Source of the DNA: Chrysaora quinquecirrha
Taxonomy: Eukaryota > Cnidaria > Scyphozoa > Semaeostomeae > Pelagiidae
DNA length: 64,000 bases
Reading direction: 5' to 3'
Assembly (NCBI GenBank): GCA_014526335.1
Contig: JACTAT010000061.1
Coordinates: 349,098-413,097, forward strand
In this document: one piece after another, positions 1-9,915 of the stretch
Position numbering within the stretch: the stretch's first letter is position 1
Layout: the number at the start of each line of letters is the position of its first letter
Translations under genes and position numbers: made by a program
The notes under the pieces: generated by a model
What the model was told of the DNA's origin: nothing
The model's input: the letters and a program-made list of their open reading frames with translations, nothing else
Databases searched by the model: none

Positions 1-1953
1 TAGAGGGACCCTGTGTCTTATTGGGTGCAAGAGGAATTCCAAGTTGTTTAAAAGCTAAGAGCATACTAGACAGACTCAACTGACAATTAGAAAGTGAGGT
101 TGGGGGTGCGCTGTCGGGTTCGATAATGAGAAAATCATCTAGCAGATGGGTGACAAAAGATATCCCACATTTGTTAACTAGGATCCATTCCAAGGCATCA
201 GAAAGTTGGTTAAACAGAAAAGGGGCGCTACGTAGGCCGAAAGGCAGCACTTTGTCATAGTAATATTTTCCATCCCATTTCATTCCTAATAGTTCCCAGT
301 CATCTGGATGGACTGGAAATTGCCGGAAAGCAGATTCAATGTCCGTTTTTGCCATTTGGCAGTCCCTCCCAAGGTTAATAATAGCAGATATGGCGTCATC
401 AATTGTAACATAGCTCAAAGAATAGGAATCCTTATCGATATTTGAGTTTATTGAACTACCAGACCGTGGATAGGATAAATGAAATATAGTGCGATACTTG
501 TCCGAGTTCTTCTTAGGGACAAGACCTATAGGTGACACCTGAAAATTAGGAAAAGGGGGTGACTCAAAAGGACCCGCTGTACGCCCTAATTTCACTTCTT
601 GGGCAATATTATGTGACACAATGTCGGGCTGAAGGAAAGCAGTAGGCAAATTGCGTGATGCCTTCGGTATCCTTGGGCCCTCATACCCGATACGAGCACC
701 ATACGTTAACTGATTACACAAGTTACTAACAAAAAACGGGTCTGGATGACCGAGCAAAGAATCTTTAAGAAAAGTTACATTAACCGGTGTTCTAACTACA
801 TTACTATCGATACGCTGATAATTACACTCATTTACGATTGCTGCGTCTATTAGATTCGGTGCGAGATTCGGTACGGGATTCGGTCCTGGAACCGACAGAG
901 CTGGCTGAGGTGGTACTATGCCCTCCAAGGGGGCACTCCAGTGCGGGATGGGATCCTCCACAGCCAAAACGGCTGCACATGTGGCGGAAGCGGCAGGGGG
1001 TAAAATGGCAGGCAACGGCCCGATTGAAGTTGCGGCATGTTCCGACCCTTCTAGCCCCAACTCCCTCGTTAATACTAAAGGGTCCATTGTTAAAATATTA
1101 TAATCTTTAATTAACTGCGTTTGATTTACAGTGAATACGCGCATCCACAACTGCTGGTCAATGAGCCCCCACGAAAGGGATTTATCATTAGCAGCTTTAT
1201 ATCGAAATTTATAATCATAGAGCAACCAAGCTAACGAACTATGATATTTTGCAGCGTAACGAATTATGTCTAAGTATTCTACAAGTTCCCGAGCACGTGC
1301 TGGGAACTTATCTACAATGATTTTCGTATATACAAGAAAAGCGCTAGTCCAGTCGTTCATGTCCTGGATCTTTTTAGGCGAACCACGCTTCGTCAACTTC
1401 AATTCAGAATTTGGACCAATGACCACAGCCAAGTTTCCATCAGGCTCGTTAGCCGCAAGATGATGCAAATTTTCCGGCAACAGCTTAGAAAGATCAAAAA
1501 ACTCACCATTTTGGATTGCTTTCACATAGGCCGGAGGTATCTCTGGTGTGAAGCCACCATCGACGGCGTTCACTGTGATATTCTGGCTTGCTTGCCCGGG
1601 AACAGATGTCACTCCTATGCTTTCTAAACTCGCCAATGTTGGTGTGGTAGACTTCTGCCCCAAAGCCAAATCGACGGCGGTTTTGCAGCCTTGCTTGCAA
1701 CAGCTGAGAGTTGCTCTTCAACCGTCTTTGAGATGATACCACGGATTTCTTCCATCTGATCTCTGTTTAAGTGAATTCCAGGAGGTGAAACGTTATCCCT
1801 TGGAGCGTTGTGAGCGTCGTTCTGGCTCTCCACGATCCCCTCATCTTCTTGTAGACCTTGCTCTTCAGCTCGATTTGGACGAGAACTTGCGGTGCTGGCA
1901 ACAGTAGCTGTTCTTTTACTGCGTCGAGCTGCGGAACTTTTTTGCTTAGGCAT
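1..1953 (-). mobile_element. DIRS-like retroelement ORF, partial and frameshifted
   Basis: Read on the minus strand, a start codon at 1953 opens a Ser/Arg/Lys-rich N-terminus, and an open frame then runs off the left edge of the window. After a one-base frame change near 1680-1690 (beside an AAAA run), I translated this frame to position 1 and saw no stop. The downstream part contains a reverse transcriptase: a TDIESAFRQFPV-type motif (about 290-350), the LPFGLRSAPFLF motif (about 205-245) and the catalytic LLDDFLII motif (about 120-145). The N-terminal part resembles proteins that are abundant in coral and anemone genomes, and the RT style resembles DIRS-type tyrosine-recombinase retroelements. 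The recombinase and RNase H would lie outside the window, so the order is an inference. A Ty3/gypsy-like element is the alternative. Single frameshift, otherwise intact, so probably a fairly young insertion. Confidence 0.75.
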
Positions 1954-2444
1954 GATTCAATAAAAAATTTTCTGAAAAAATTTTCTGAAGTTCAAAATTA
2001 TTCTGAAGCTCTGATTCTGTGTTTTGCGTGCGAAATCTGATCGAGTGCATGGTGAAATTTGGGAGGTTTCTTTTGTATCGGTTTGATTGACATGTGAGGA
2101 GCCCGAAACTCAGATTTGCTCTATGATTGGTCAAAGTTCGTCAGCTGACTAAATGCCGTACTGCGATTGGATAACGAGCCCATTTTAGATTTACTGTGTT
2201 TGGACCACACAGAAATGTAAACAGAGTGAAAGCTGCTGAAGTTTCCGCGTCCTGTACATGTCAATACTTAATTTTCATATTTACAGAACACAGAACCGGC
2301 TTTAACGCAAGCTGGGCGAGAGGTGCTTGGCGTCAAATAATTAACTAAAATTCATCGTATCGCTATGAATTTATAAATCAATAACATGTCGCTGAAACTT
2401 TCATAGAAAAACTGTAATACATGCAAATCTTCTTTTGCCCTCTA
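1954..2444. other. Upstream flank of the retroelement, no gene seen
   Basis: AT-rich sequence just upstream of the retroelement start codon. It may include its 5' leader or terminal repeat, but the other end is not in the window, so no repeat could be matched. No supported coding exon. Confidence 0.4.
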
Positions 2445-3023
2445 TGAGCCCGTTTACACGAACCCGGGTTGGCTCTCAACCCGGGGCAGCTCGTTGATGT
2501 ATAAAAATAATTGTGAGTGTTTACACGAACCCGGGTTGGCTTCTTCCACAGCTGGCAGACTCAGCCCGGGTCAGCTTTCTGTTCCTCGCATGCGTTGGGG
2601 TCTGAAACCCAGGCGCCAAATGGGATGTGTAAATCAACATTTTTATAGTCTATTTGGACTTTATAATCTTTCAGACACTTCACAAGGTATTCCACCATCT
2701 TACTTGTCCACTGCCACCAATTTTTCTGTCGCTTGGCTTCGTTGTCGCCATATTGTTGATACAAGAAAACAGAATAACGCATGCGCTGAATTTTTGGCGC
2801 AGAAAAAATGACCCCGGGTTGAGTCAACCCGCCTTCACATGGAAAAAGTTTACAAAAAGGCAACCCGTTTACAAGGGTCGACCCTACCCTCGAGAAGGGT
2901 TACCCGCCTAGGCGGGTTGACCCGGGTTGACTGCTCATGTAAACGCTTGAAGAGATTTGACTGGAGAAGGGCTGACCCTCTGAGGCGGGTTGCAGTCAAC
3001 CCGGGCTCGTGTAAACAGGCCCT
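2445..3023. mobile_element. MITE-like element with GTTTACACG terminal inverted repeats
   Basis: The left end (GCCCGTTTACACGAACCCGGG, from about 2449) and the reverse complement of the right end (GGGCCTGTTTACACGAGCCC, ending about 3023) form imperfect inverted repeats of about 30 bp. Inside are many short CCCGGGTTG / CAACCCGGG palindromes (2465-2487, 2812-2835, 2905-2935, 2985-3004), so the ends can fold. The flanks read TA on both sides, but the target duplication is too short to be sure. No transposase is encoded, so it is non-autonomous. Confidence 0.65.
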
Positions 3024-3686
3024 ATAATGGAAAGTTAAAGTTAAGCAAAGAAAGGAAAGCTAATGCTAGCTGCCTATTATGAGCGTACATGAGTTTGGGC
3101 CAAGTGATGATGGATTGCACTTAAATCACTATTTCTTAATGTTCAGCTTTTGACAAGGAAATCATTCTTCCAATCTCTGGGATCCCTAACGTTTTCAGGA
3201 TTTGGCGATTACGTACGCGCCATCCATCAACTTCGTGCTAAAACGCATAATTCCTAGGACCCAGGCCGTTTACGACGATTTAACATTCGCAACAAGAATC
3301 TATGGCCTATTTAACAACTGCACAGCTGCGTGGTGCCTAATACAAACTCAACTGATTCTTCATAGCCGCTCGTTTGTTGAATTTCCCAGTTATTAAAATG
3401 CGCAGCTGTTCAAATTCCATTATTGCTCACTGTATGGTTTATATGCTAACTTTCTATTTGCATTCAAAAGATAGTTGAAATGTATATAGCTTTTGCGCAA
3501 TATATGAACAGCCCTAATTGAACTAATGTTTAATTTCACATTAGAGCTCTTCTGTAATTGTGGACCGAAGCAAGATAAACTCAGCTTTTTTGGGCCATGT
3601 AAAATACGTTTTTGTTGCAAGTTGTAATTTTACAAATATAATGAATTGAATTGAATTGCTTTTCATATCTTGAAAGCGAGATTATC

Positions 3687-4731
3687 ATGCCTTTTCAGAT
3701 TGCCTACATTATTCCTTGTTTATTTTCGCTGAGCATCGTTGTGTGGATCACAATACAAGGTATGTATACGACTACACTTTTGTTACTTCTTTGTTACATT
3801 TTAGTTGTCATCAAACTAAACTGTTTTTGTACCTACAAAGCAGCGATTCATAAAAGCAAGGCAAGGGCGACTCTGTGCATATCCGTTCTGAACCAGGATA
3901 GAGTTAATGGGGTCTATAGTCTGTGATAATTGTTTTAAATTACAAGACTGTTGGTCGGAAGGAATCTCAGAATTGGGGGGGGGGGGAGGGAGCTGAACAA
4001 CTGAAAAGTACTTGATTACGTACTTTTTATGACCTCATACCATTGTTTTCAAAATTATTTAGGGGGGGGGGGGCTCAACATAGCCGAAACACGAAAAGAA
4101 GAGAGCCTTGGGCTGTATGACTTGGAAAGTTACCCGGCGATATCATTGAGCTTCATAGCTCAGTGGAAACGTCGTTGGTTCTCTGATCTTGTAGTCTTGG
4201 GTTCAAATCCCATCAATTTTGGTTTGCCGCTTGTAGATAAGTATATTAGAGTATTCTTATGTTTTTCGTTATTTCTCCTTGTAGAGTATACAATATGGAA
4301 AATTCTTATCATTCTCCATATACTCGGCTGCCTTGCTGGATTGATATTCATAGCTGTAAGACACAAAGAAAAACTAAAGAAGGCTTCACCCAACATTATC
4401 AGCGTAGAGGAAGGATGGTGAGTATACTAATAATAAATCTCTTTGAAAATCCGCCTCAGAAGATTATTTTAACATTTTATGAATATTTATCTAGAATCGG
4501 AACGCTTCCAGAAAACCTCCCTACGGATAGCCTTTACCATTTTGGCTGGCAAAAGTTTTAAGTTCGCTTAAGGTCCTAAGCTGTTGCTTAGCTGTAGCTG
4601 TAGCTATTTTAGGAAATTTTTTATCAAAGACTAAGACAACAGTGCTTTCGTTCTGTGTCTTATAGGGAGCTTTGTGGCCTTGTCATTGTTGTTGCATGGT
4701 TGATGGTCATGTCAATAGTTGCATCATATAG
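3687..4731 (+). CDS. Putative multi-pass membrane protein, first three exons; family not recognised
   Basis: Three phase-compatible exons are seen: 3687-3759 (ATG start, donor GTATGT), 4285-4417 (acceptor CTTGTAG, donor GTGAGT) and 4666-4731 (acceptor TTATAG, donor GTGAGT). Joined, they give 90 codons plus two bases with no stop. Residues about 4-23, 27-46 and 70-88 are strongly hydrophobic, so this would be a protein with at least three membrane segments and a short basic loop (RHKEKLKK) between the second and third. A possible fourth exon starts at 4990 and stays open to a stop at 5117-5119, but most of it lies in a transposon end (see 5003), so it is doubtful. The first intron holds a SINE. 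I do not recognise the family. It may be a truncated gene or a real gene with its last exon elsewhere. Confidence 0.4.
3976..4073. repeat. Two poly-G tracts
   Basis: Poly-G runs at about 3976-3986 and 4062-4073 flank about 75 bp in the first intron of the membrane-protein candidate. Such runs can form G-quadruplexes and are also prone to sequencing length errors. Confidence 0.7.
4101..4226 (+). mobile_element. tRNA-like SINE, copy 1
   Basis: It carries a perfect Pol III A box (TAGCTCAGTGG, 4156) and B box (GGTTCAAATCC, about 4200) at the 44-bp spacing of a tRNA gene. The acceptor and anticodon stems do not pair, so it is not a functional tRNA. A second copy of the whole unit, from GCCTTGGGCTGTATGACT to CCATCAATT, lies on the minus strand at 50921-51040. 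This shows a dispersed SINE family. Confidence 0.7.
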
Positions 4732-5002
4732 GTGAGTCTGTAATTTTTGTATACACTTTCCGTCACCTTCAAAAATAAATTTAATAATAAGCATATATAA
4801 GTTGATGGCAGTAGTATAGAATTTTGGGTCGCAAGAGGGCTGATCTCATGTTATTCATAGAAGGCTGTAAAATTTTCAACATTTTGGTTTGTATACGTTT
4901 GTCTTTGGTGCCCCCCACCCCTGGAGCCGCATTTGCTAATAATGGCTAATACTGCTTCCAATATACAGAGCTGATTTTCCTATTTGTAGCAATAAAGATC
5001 CC

Positions 5003-5045
5003 AACCTCGTCCCCAGGGTGAATAGGCCTCTACTTGAAACTCTTA
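5003..5045 (+). repeat. Terminal fragment of a CAACCTCGTCCC-ended transposon
   Basis: Reads CAACCTCGTCCCCAGGGTGA and continues through AATAGGCCTCTAC. The same sequence, reverse-complemented, ends the element at 40014-40400. It overlaps the doubtful fourth exon of the membrane-protein candidate. Confidence 0.7.
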
Positions 5046-5119
5046 TAAGAACACGAGCCTGGGTTTTGCTCAGATTTTCAGAACAAGGCAAGTACACGTC
5101 GAGGCTGGCCTTTACATAA

Positions 5120-6368
5120 GCCCTAAGAGTATCAGCTTTGTATGAAAGTAAGACAGACAGACTGTCTTCCTTCTCAGCACTGTTTCAGCACTGGCACAGC
5201 CGTGTCTCAGTACTTGGCTCTATGGAAACCAGGCTTGCATGTAAAAAGCAAGCGAGCAATGAAATATACTAGCATGCTGCATTTTTACACGAGCCTAGTA
5301 CCACTCCAGACATTCACTGAAAATATTAGTGTCTAGTAACCGAGGAATTAAGAACATGTTAAGAACATTTCAGGCTCACAAAAGGCAAAAACTTAACAAC
5401 AGCCAGCCCAGGTTGAGTAATGAAAGGCTATGTTACTAATTATGCTGCTATAACAGTCTTGACACCCTGGAATAGGCAGATTATGTAAGCATGGGACTGA
5501 TGGGACGATATTGTTAGGAATATCAACGAATGAATTTGCTTTTCGAGGTCTCTTACATGTTGTGTGGCATGTGGTTCAAGAAAAGTAGTAATAAGACCCA
5601 CAAACGACTGTTCTTTTCTTGAAGGTCATGAAGGATTTTTCCTTTACATCAAATTTTCCTTGTAGCCTGAAAGACTTCCATAAACAAGTATATTGCTGGA
5701 ACTATGTTAGGAGACCATAAGGAGACTACGAATACCTAATGTTGCTGAATGCATCGAGATTACCGTAAGAATAGAAATCAAAGCTGGGCAAAGGACATCA
5801 AAGACATTTGCTTTTGAAACAAACAGTTTTGCCAGTAAATTGTTTATTTATTTAAAGCTTATATGCTTTTATTTAACAGTATAATGGTGGTGAAGTATTG
5901 AAAGGGAGTGCTAACCCTGTACCAGGGCCCCTTTTGGGGGCAACCATCCCCTACCCCCTTTTTAGGCGTAACTTCAATAACGTCTGTTCAAGAATGTGGA
6001 TTGGATATATCTTTTTGGATTTACATGTCACTTTTTACCCATGAATAATTGTGCATTCACCTAGAGAAATACGTGAAAATGCGTTAAAGATTGTAATTGC
6101 CTTCATATAAATACCCCTCAAGATTTAGAAACTCAACAAAATCAGCTCCATGGAAAGGTAAGATTACACTTACACTTTTCCAATCAAATTAATTCGGGTT
6201 GTTAAACTAACCAATCAGAACACGCAGTGACTATAGTAGCTATGTAAACTGGATTGTGAACGGTGTTAAGAACATGTTTTCAGCTTCCAGATTTCCATAT
6301 CCTGAAATTGAAGTTGCACCACTCACTCCTACTATACAGTTATATGATTTATTTAACACTTAATTGTG
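5120..6368. other. Intergenic, no gene seen
   Basis: No supported exon or RNA gene. At 5345-5385 a fragment (TTAAGAACATGTTAAGAAC) resembles an internal part of the TA-flanked MITE at 62606-62959. The remainder is AT-rich unique sequence. Confidence 0.5.
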
Positions 6369-6376
6369 ATACAAAA

Positions 6377-7237
6377 CAGGGCATCTTTTAACATAGTGAG
6401 TGGTGGGGTAATTGCCCCACCAGGCCCCATCGGCTGCCCCACCACTGATCGTTGAAATCCCGGTTTTGCCCCACCAGTGATGGGCCCTTTTGATATAGGT
6501 ATTATCAAAATGTAATTCAATTTTGGAAAGATGGTGCATGATGCGCATAGATTACAGTAGGCAGAAAAGATTATCTGTAAGAATATTTATCAGTTTTCGC
6601 TAAACAGTAAAGTAAATACATATCCATTCAAACTGAGTTCTTTGACTTGCAACAGTTGATGATCGATATCAATGGCGAAAAGCACTTTTCCTGCAGGGCC
6701 TATTTTAGCGTGTTTTTCCCTCACTTTTTGGTCTTGGAAATCCAAAGTGTTATCTTGGAAATCTGAAAGTGTAGGGTGTACTTTTCTTTTCAAGCGAAGC
6801 AATATTTTTAGTTACCAATTGTCCTAGTTACGGAATCCGCAGGCTCACCCCCTAGCTACACCCAGCTTTTTGCAAAGATACCTAGTTTAACTTGTTCATT
6901 CTACAAGTGTTAATGTCTTTCTCCAAAAACATAAAAGCTCTTGTGATGGATAGCGAAACGGTGATGTAAAAGTTCAAGTTAGTTCTGATAACATAGTTTT
7001 GGAAAACTAATACGAAAAACCACCAATCTAAGGCAATCTACAGGTGGTATATTGAAAAATTTTCTGGGGGAGCATGCCCCCTGAGCCCCCTTGATAAACA
7101 AACCTCCAGTGCGCTGTGCGACTTTGGCGCAAACACCCTAGTGGTCTTGTCAGGAGAATAAGTTCACGGGAAGTTAGAAGGCATGGGCCCTTTGAAATTT
7201 TTGCCCCAGCAGTCAAAAATTCTTAAAAGATGCCCTG
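6377..7237. mobile_element. Non-autonomous hAT-type transposon with 8-bp target duplication
   Basis: Begins and ends with a perfect 15-bp inverted repeat (CAGGGCATCTTTTAA and its complement) and is flanked by the identical 8-bp direct repeat ATACAAAA (6369-6376 and 7238-7245). A CAGGG terminus with an 8-bp duplication is the hAT superfamily signature. Subterminal parts are rich in CCCCACCA / GGGGC. At 861 bp with no transposase reading frame it must be mobilised in trans. The perfect duplication suggests a recent insertion. Confidence 0.9.
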
Positions 7238-7954
7238 ATACAAAACTACCTAAGATAACCGCTATATTTGTAGCTCGAACGATTATTTGATAATTTAGTT
7301 TATAGACAGTATTATGCTCATTACCGATACAAAATTTTTCATTGCAGTTTTTTCTGGAATTCATACTGCTTTGATTAAGGGTAGATATCTGGTAAAAAAC
7401 TGAAAAAGTCGTGAAAATTTTTTATTGCTCATTCTAAACCAAAATTTACCGTTCTTTCTGATTCTGCAATCGAAATTAACCTCAGACATAAGATATTTCG
7501 GTAAAAATAGATTTCTCGAAGGGAAGTGTTGAAATGGGATCAGCTGATTTTGGGTAACGCTGATAATAATATCTTATTCATATACCGTGCTCCATGTGCT
7601 TGCGTCGCGGGGTCGGAGCCTGGTACTAGTTATTGAAATGGCGGTTCGGCCTAGTTGTAGCAAACACTAAACAGCAGACGGAAGCAAATAAAAACAAAAA
7701 CAGCGCTGGCTTGACAAACTCGCAAGACAAAAAGAAAAGAAGGATTGTATAAGTAGATAGTCGATTTGTATTTATTCAAACGTTTTAGTTAATCAAATTT
7801 CATTGGAATTATAGATACACAGGGCCTAAGAAAATTCATCCTGTTCCTGTTTTCTGTCTTATTCCCCACCACCTGTGGTTAGTGATCTTTTCCATAGCTC
7901 AAAAGGAGGTGGCAAAAATTCTGTCTTTTCAAATAAGAAAACAAAATAAATCGT

Positions 7955-8045
7955 GTGGCCAAAGGTGGATTCGAACCAGTGCATGAGCGGTCGAGGTGAG
8001 GTGAGCAGTTTAGAAACTTGATCTAAAAGCAAGCAAGCAAGTGCC
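7955..8045 (-). mobile_element. Possible tRNA-derived SINE remnant
   Basis: On the minus strand a perfect B box (GGTTCGAATCC) is preceded, about 48 bp upstream, by a partial A box (TAGATCAAGTT). No tRNA-like acceptor pairing is seen, so this is at best a decayed tRNA-derived element. Confidence 0.35.
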
Positions 8046-8559
8046 ACTACATTTTTTGAGAAGAAACAATAGGGGGCAGATTCGATAGGCGATAGGGGGC
8101 AGATTTGCTTTGCCTTTTCCATCCAAATCAACTTCACAGCATTGTGGGGGCTCAGAGAAACATTCACTGCCCAAACTTGGAAAACTACTTAATTTATAAT
8201 CAAAAAACATTATCCTTGTATTCTTAAAAAAATTTCAATTCTTTTCTTATAAAATATGAATTCTAATTCGGGGTTGCTTTAGGATCCAAGAAAAAAAGAA
8301 TTTAGGTCATATTCAACGTGCCTACCGAAGCCGTCCCCGAAATCTTGTTTAGAAAAAAAGCAAGAAAGATTTAGACAAATATTTAAATCAATGTAGAAAA
8401 CAATATTTTATTTGCTTATGGATGAACTCATTTTCAATCCTTTAGCACCTCTTTTAAACACTAAGAGCTATGGGATATGGGAATGAGATCTTAAGATTTT
8501 ATAATCATGAAATCAAAATTTCTTTCTAGGCCTTCGGCCCTTAAAAAAAGTTTCAATAC

Positions 8560-8681
8560 AATTCTTACAATACAATACAATTGAATACAAGACAATACAA
8601 TGCAATACAATACAATACAATGCAATACAATACAATACAATACAATACAATACTTACAATATTTACAATGCTTACAATACT
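8560..8681. repeat. (ACAAT)n microsatellite
   Basis: About 120 bp of pentamer repeats (AATAC/ACAAT) with a few substitutions such as GCAAT and GACAAT. Confidence 0.9.
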
Positions 8682-9047
8682 GGCCCAAAAAAGACAAACA
8701 CAGTACTGAAATTTCTTAACTTTTTAAAGAGATGAAACCAGCCGAAGGCAGCCGTTAAAGGGCCTTAAAGGACGTAGAGATTTCTGCTGAAACAAAAGGA
8801 TTTCTAAAAGATTTCCGTGATATCAATCGAAGTTACAGCAAGGGTGTAGGAATGTATTCTAAAGAACTGGATTGAACTCCGAATGTACTCGCAAATGACG
8901 AACGGATATTTCAAATGCCGTCAGATTTTCGGATTGCCAGAGGTTTAAGGCGAAACTAAAAACTCCATTCTTAACATAAAAACTCATAAAAAACTCCAAC
9001 TTCTGAACTCTATTGATTATGCTGCTATCGAATCGAGGCTGTACCTT

Positions 9048-9115
9048 GCGTTTCCCAATCGAAACTCCTTCGTTTCCCCATCGAAACTAATCTCGTTTCC
9101 CAATCGAAATACACT
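9048..9115. repeat. Minisatellite of about 23 bp, three units
   Basis: Three successive imperfect units share CGTTTCCCAATCGAAAC. A lone extra copy (CTTCCCAATCGAAACT) lies near 9365. Confidence 0.7.
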
Positions 9116-9880
9116 AGAATTCCCTCATGCCCTTTCTTTGCCGTTAAGTTAATAAGTAGATGAGTGGAAAAGCAATGATTTTCACGGGTTATTTTGTCAT
9201 GAAAATGCTTTTAGAGACATCTATGTACAGAAAACATTCGTCTGGCCTCTCCGATCTCTATGGTCTTTTCTGGTGTTGTTCAACTACCTGGAGCTCAAGG
9301 AATGCGTGGGATACCAGTGCAGAACAAAGGGCTTTGTTGATTCCGCTGATTGGACGATTTGCGCTTCCCAATCGAAACTATCATGTTTTTGCGTTCGGAA
9401 ACTGTAGACTAGAACTCCGCAACTGCATTTTTTTATTGCTTTTGAATAGAGTCATCAATCGTTATAAGCAAAAGAACGAATTTTCGGGAGTTTTCTACCA
9501 AGAAAATGGTCAAATCTATCAAACATACGTCTCCAGAAAACATAGCTTGCAATGCAAGTTTCGAATGGGAAGCAAGAAACAATTACGTCTTACAAGACAA
9601 TGCGTCATTTCAATCCCCATGAAAGAGATTATTAAGCATACGAATAGGCAATATGTGAGAGAAAGAAATTAAGACGCCAATGATGGCATTGGATTGAAAT
9701 TCCAGTTAAGGTCTAAAGAAATGCAATTCCTAAGAAATTCTAAAGGGCAAATGCAAAATAAGGTCATTGACGCAAGACTTTTGAATATCTTCTAGTAAAC
9801 ATGATATTGGATTCTTTGGGGATTTCAAAACTGAAGCAAATTCTATTTTGAACTGATTTACATAATGAGAGTAGCAAATG

Positions 9881-9915
9881 TATATAAAGCGGTGCTCGAT
9901 GTATCTGCTTCACTC
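9881..9915 (+). promoter_or_regulatory. TATA box and initiator of the secreted-precursor gene
   Basis: TATATAAA starts at 9881. An initiator-like TTCACTCT puts a start-site adenine at 9912, 31 bp downstream, the canonical TATA-to-start spacing. The non-coding first exon then ends at a good donor (AAG|GTAAGA, 9976/9977). This is the clearest core promoter in the window and fits a strongly regulated gene. Confidence 0.6.

Larger units (their letters stand above)
7246..9880. other. Intergenic with minor repeats, no gene seen
   Basis: Apart from a possible tRNA-like piece (7955-8045), an ACAAT microsatellite and a TTTCCCAATCGAAAC minisatellite, nothing is recognisable. One 170-codon frame at 9160-9672 looks non-coding: mixed composition, no domain, and overlap with the minisatellite motif. 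Confidence 0.45.

Noticed and set aside
4149..4222. Functional tRNA gene
   Set aside because: The A and B boxes are perfect, but acceptor and anticodon stems do not pair, and a copy elsewhere shows it is a SINE.
9160..9672. 170-codon frame just upstream of the precursor gene
   Set aside because: No domain, no splice or promoter context, mixed composition, and it includes the TTTCCCAATCGAAAC repeat.
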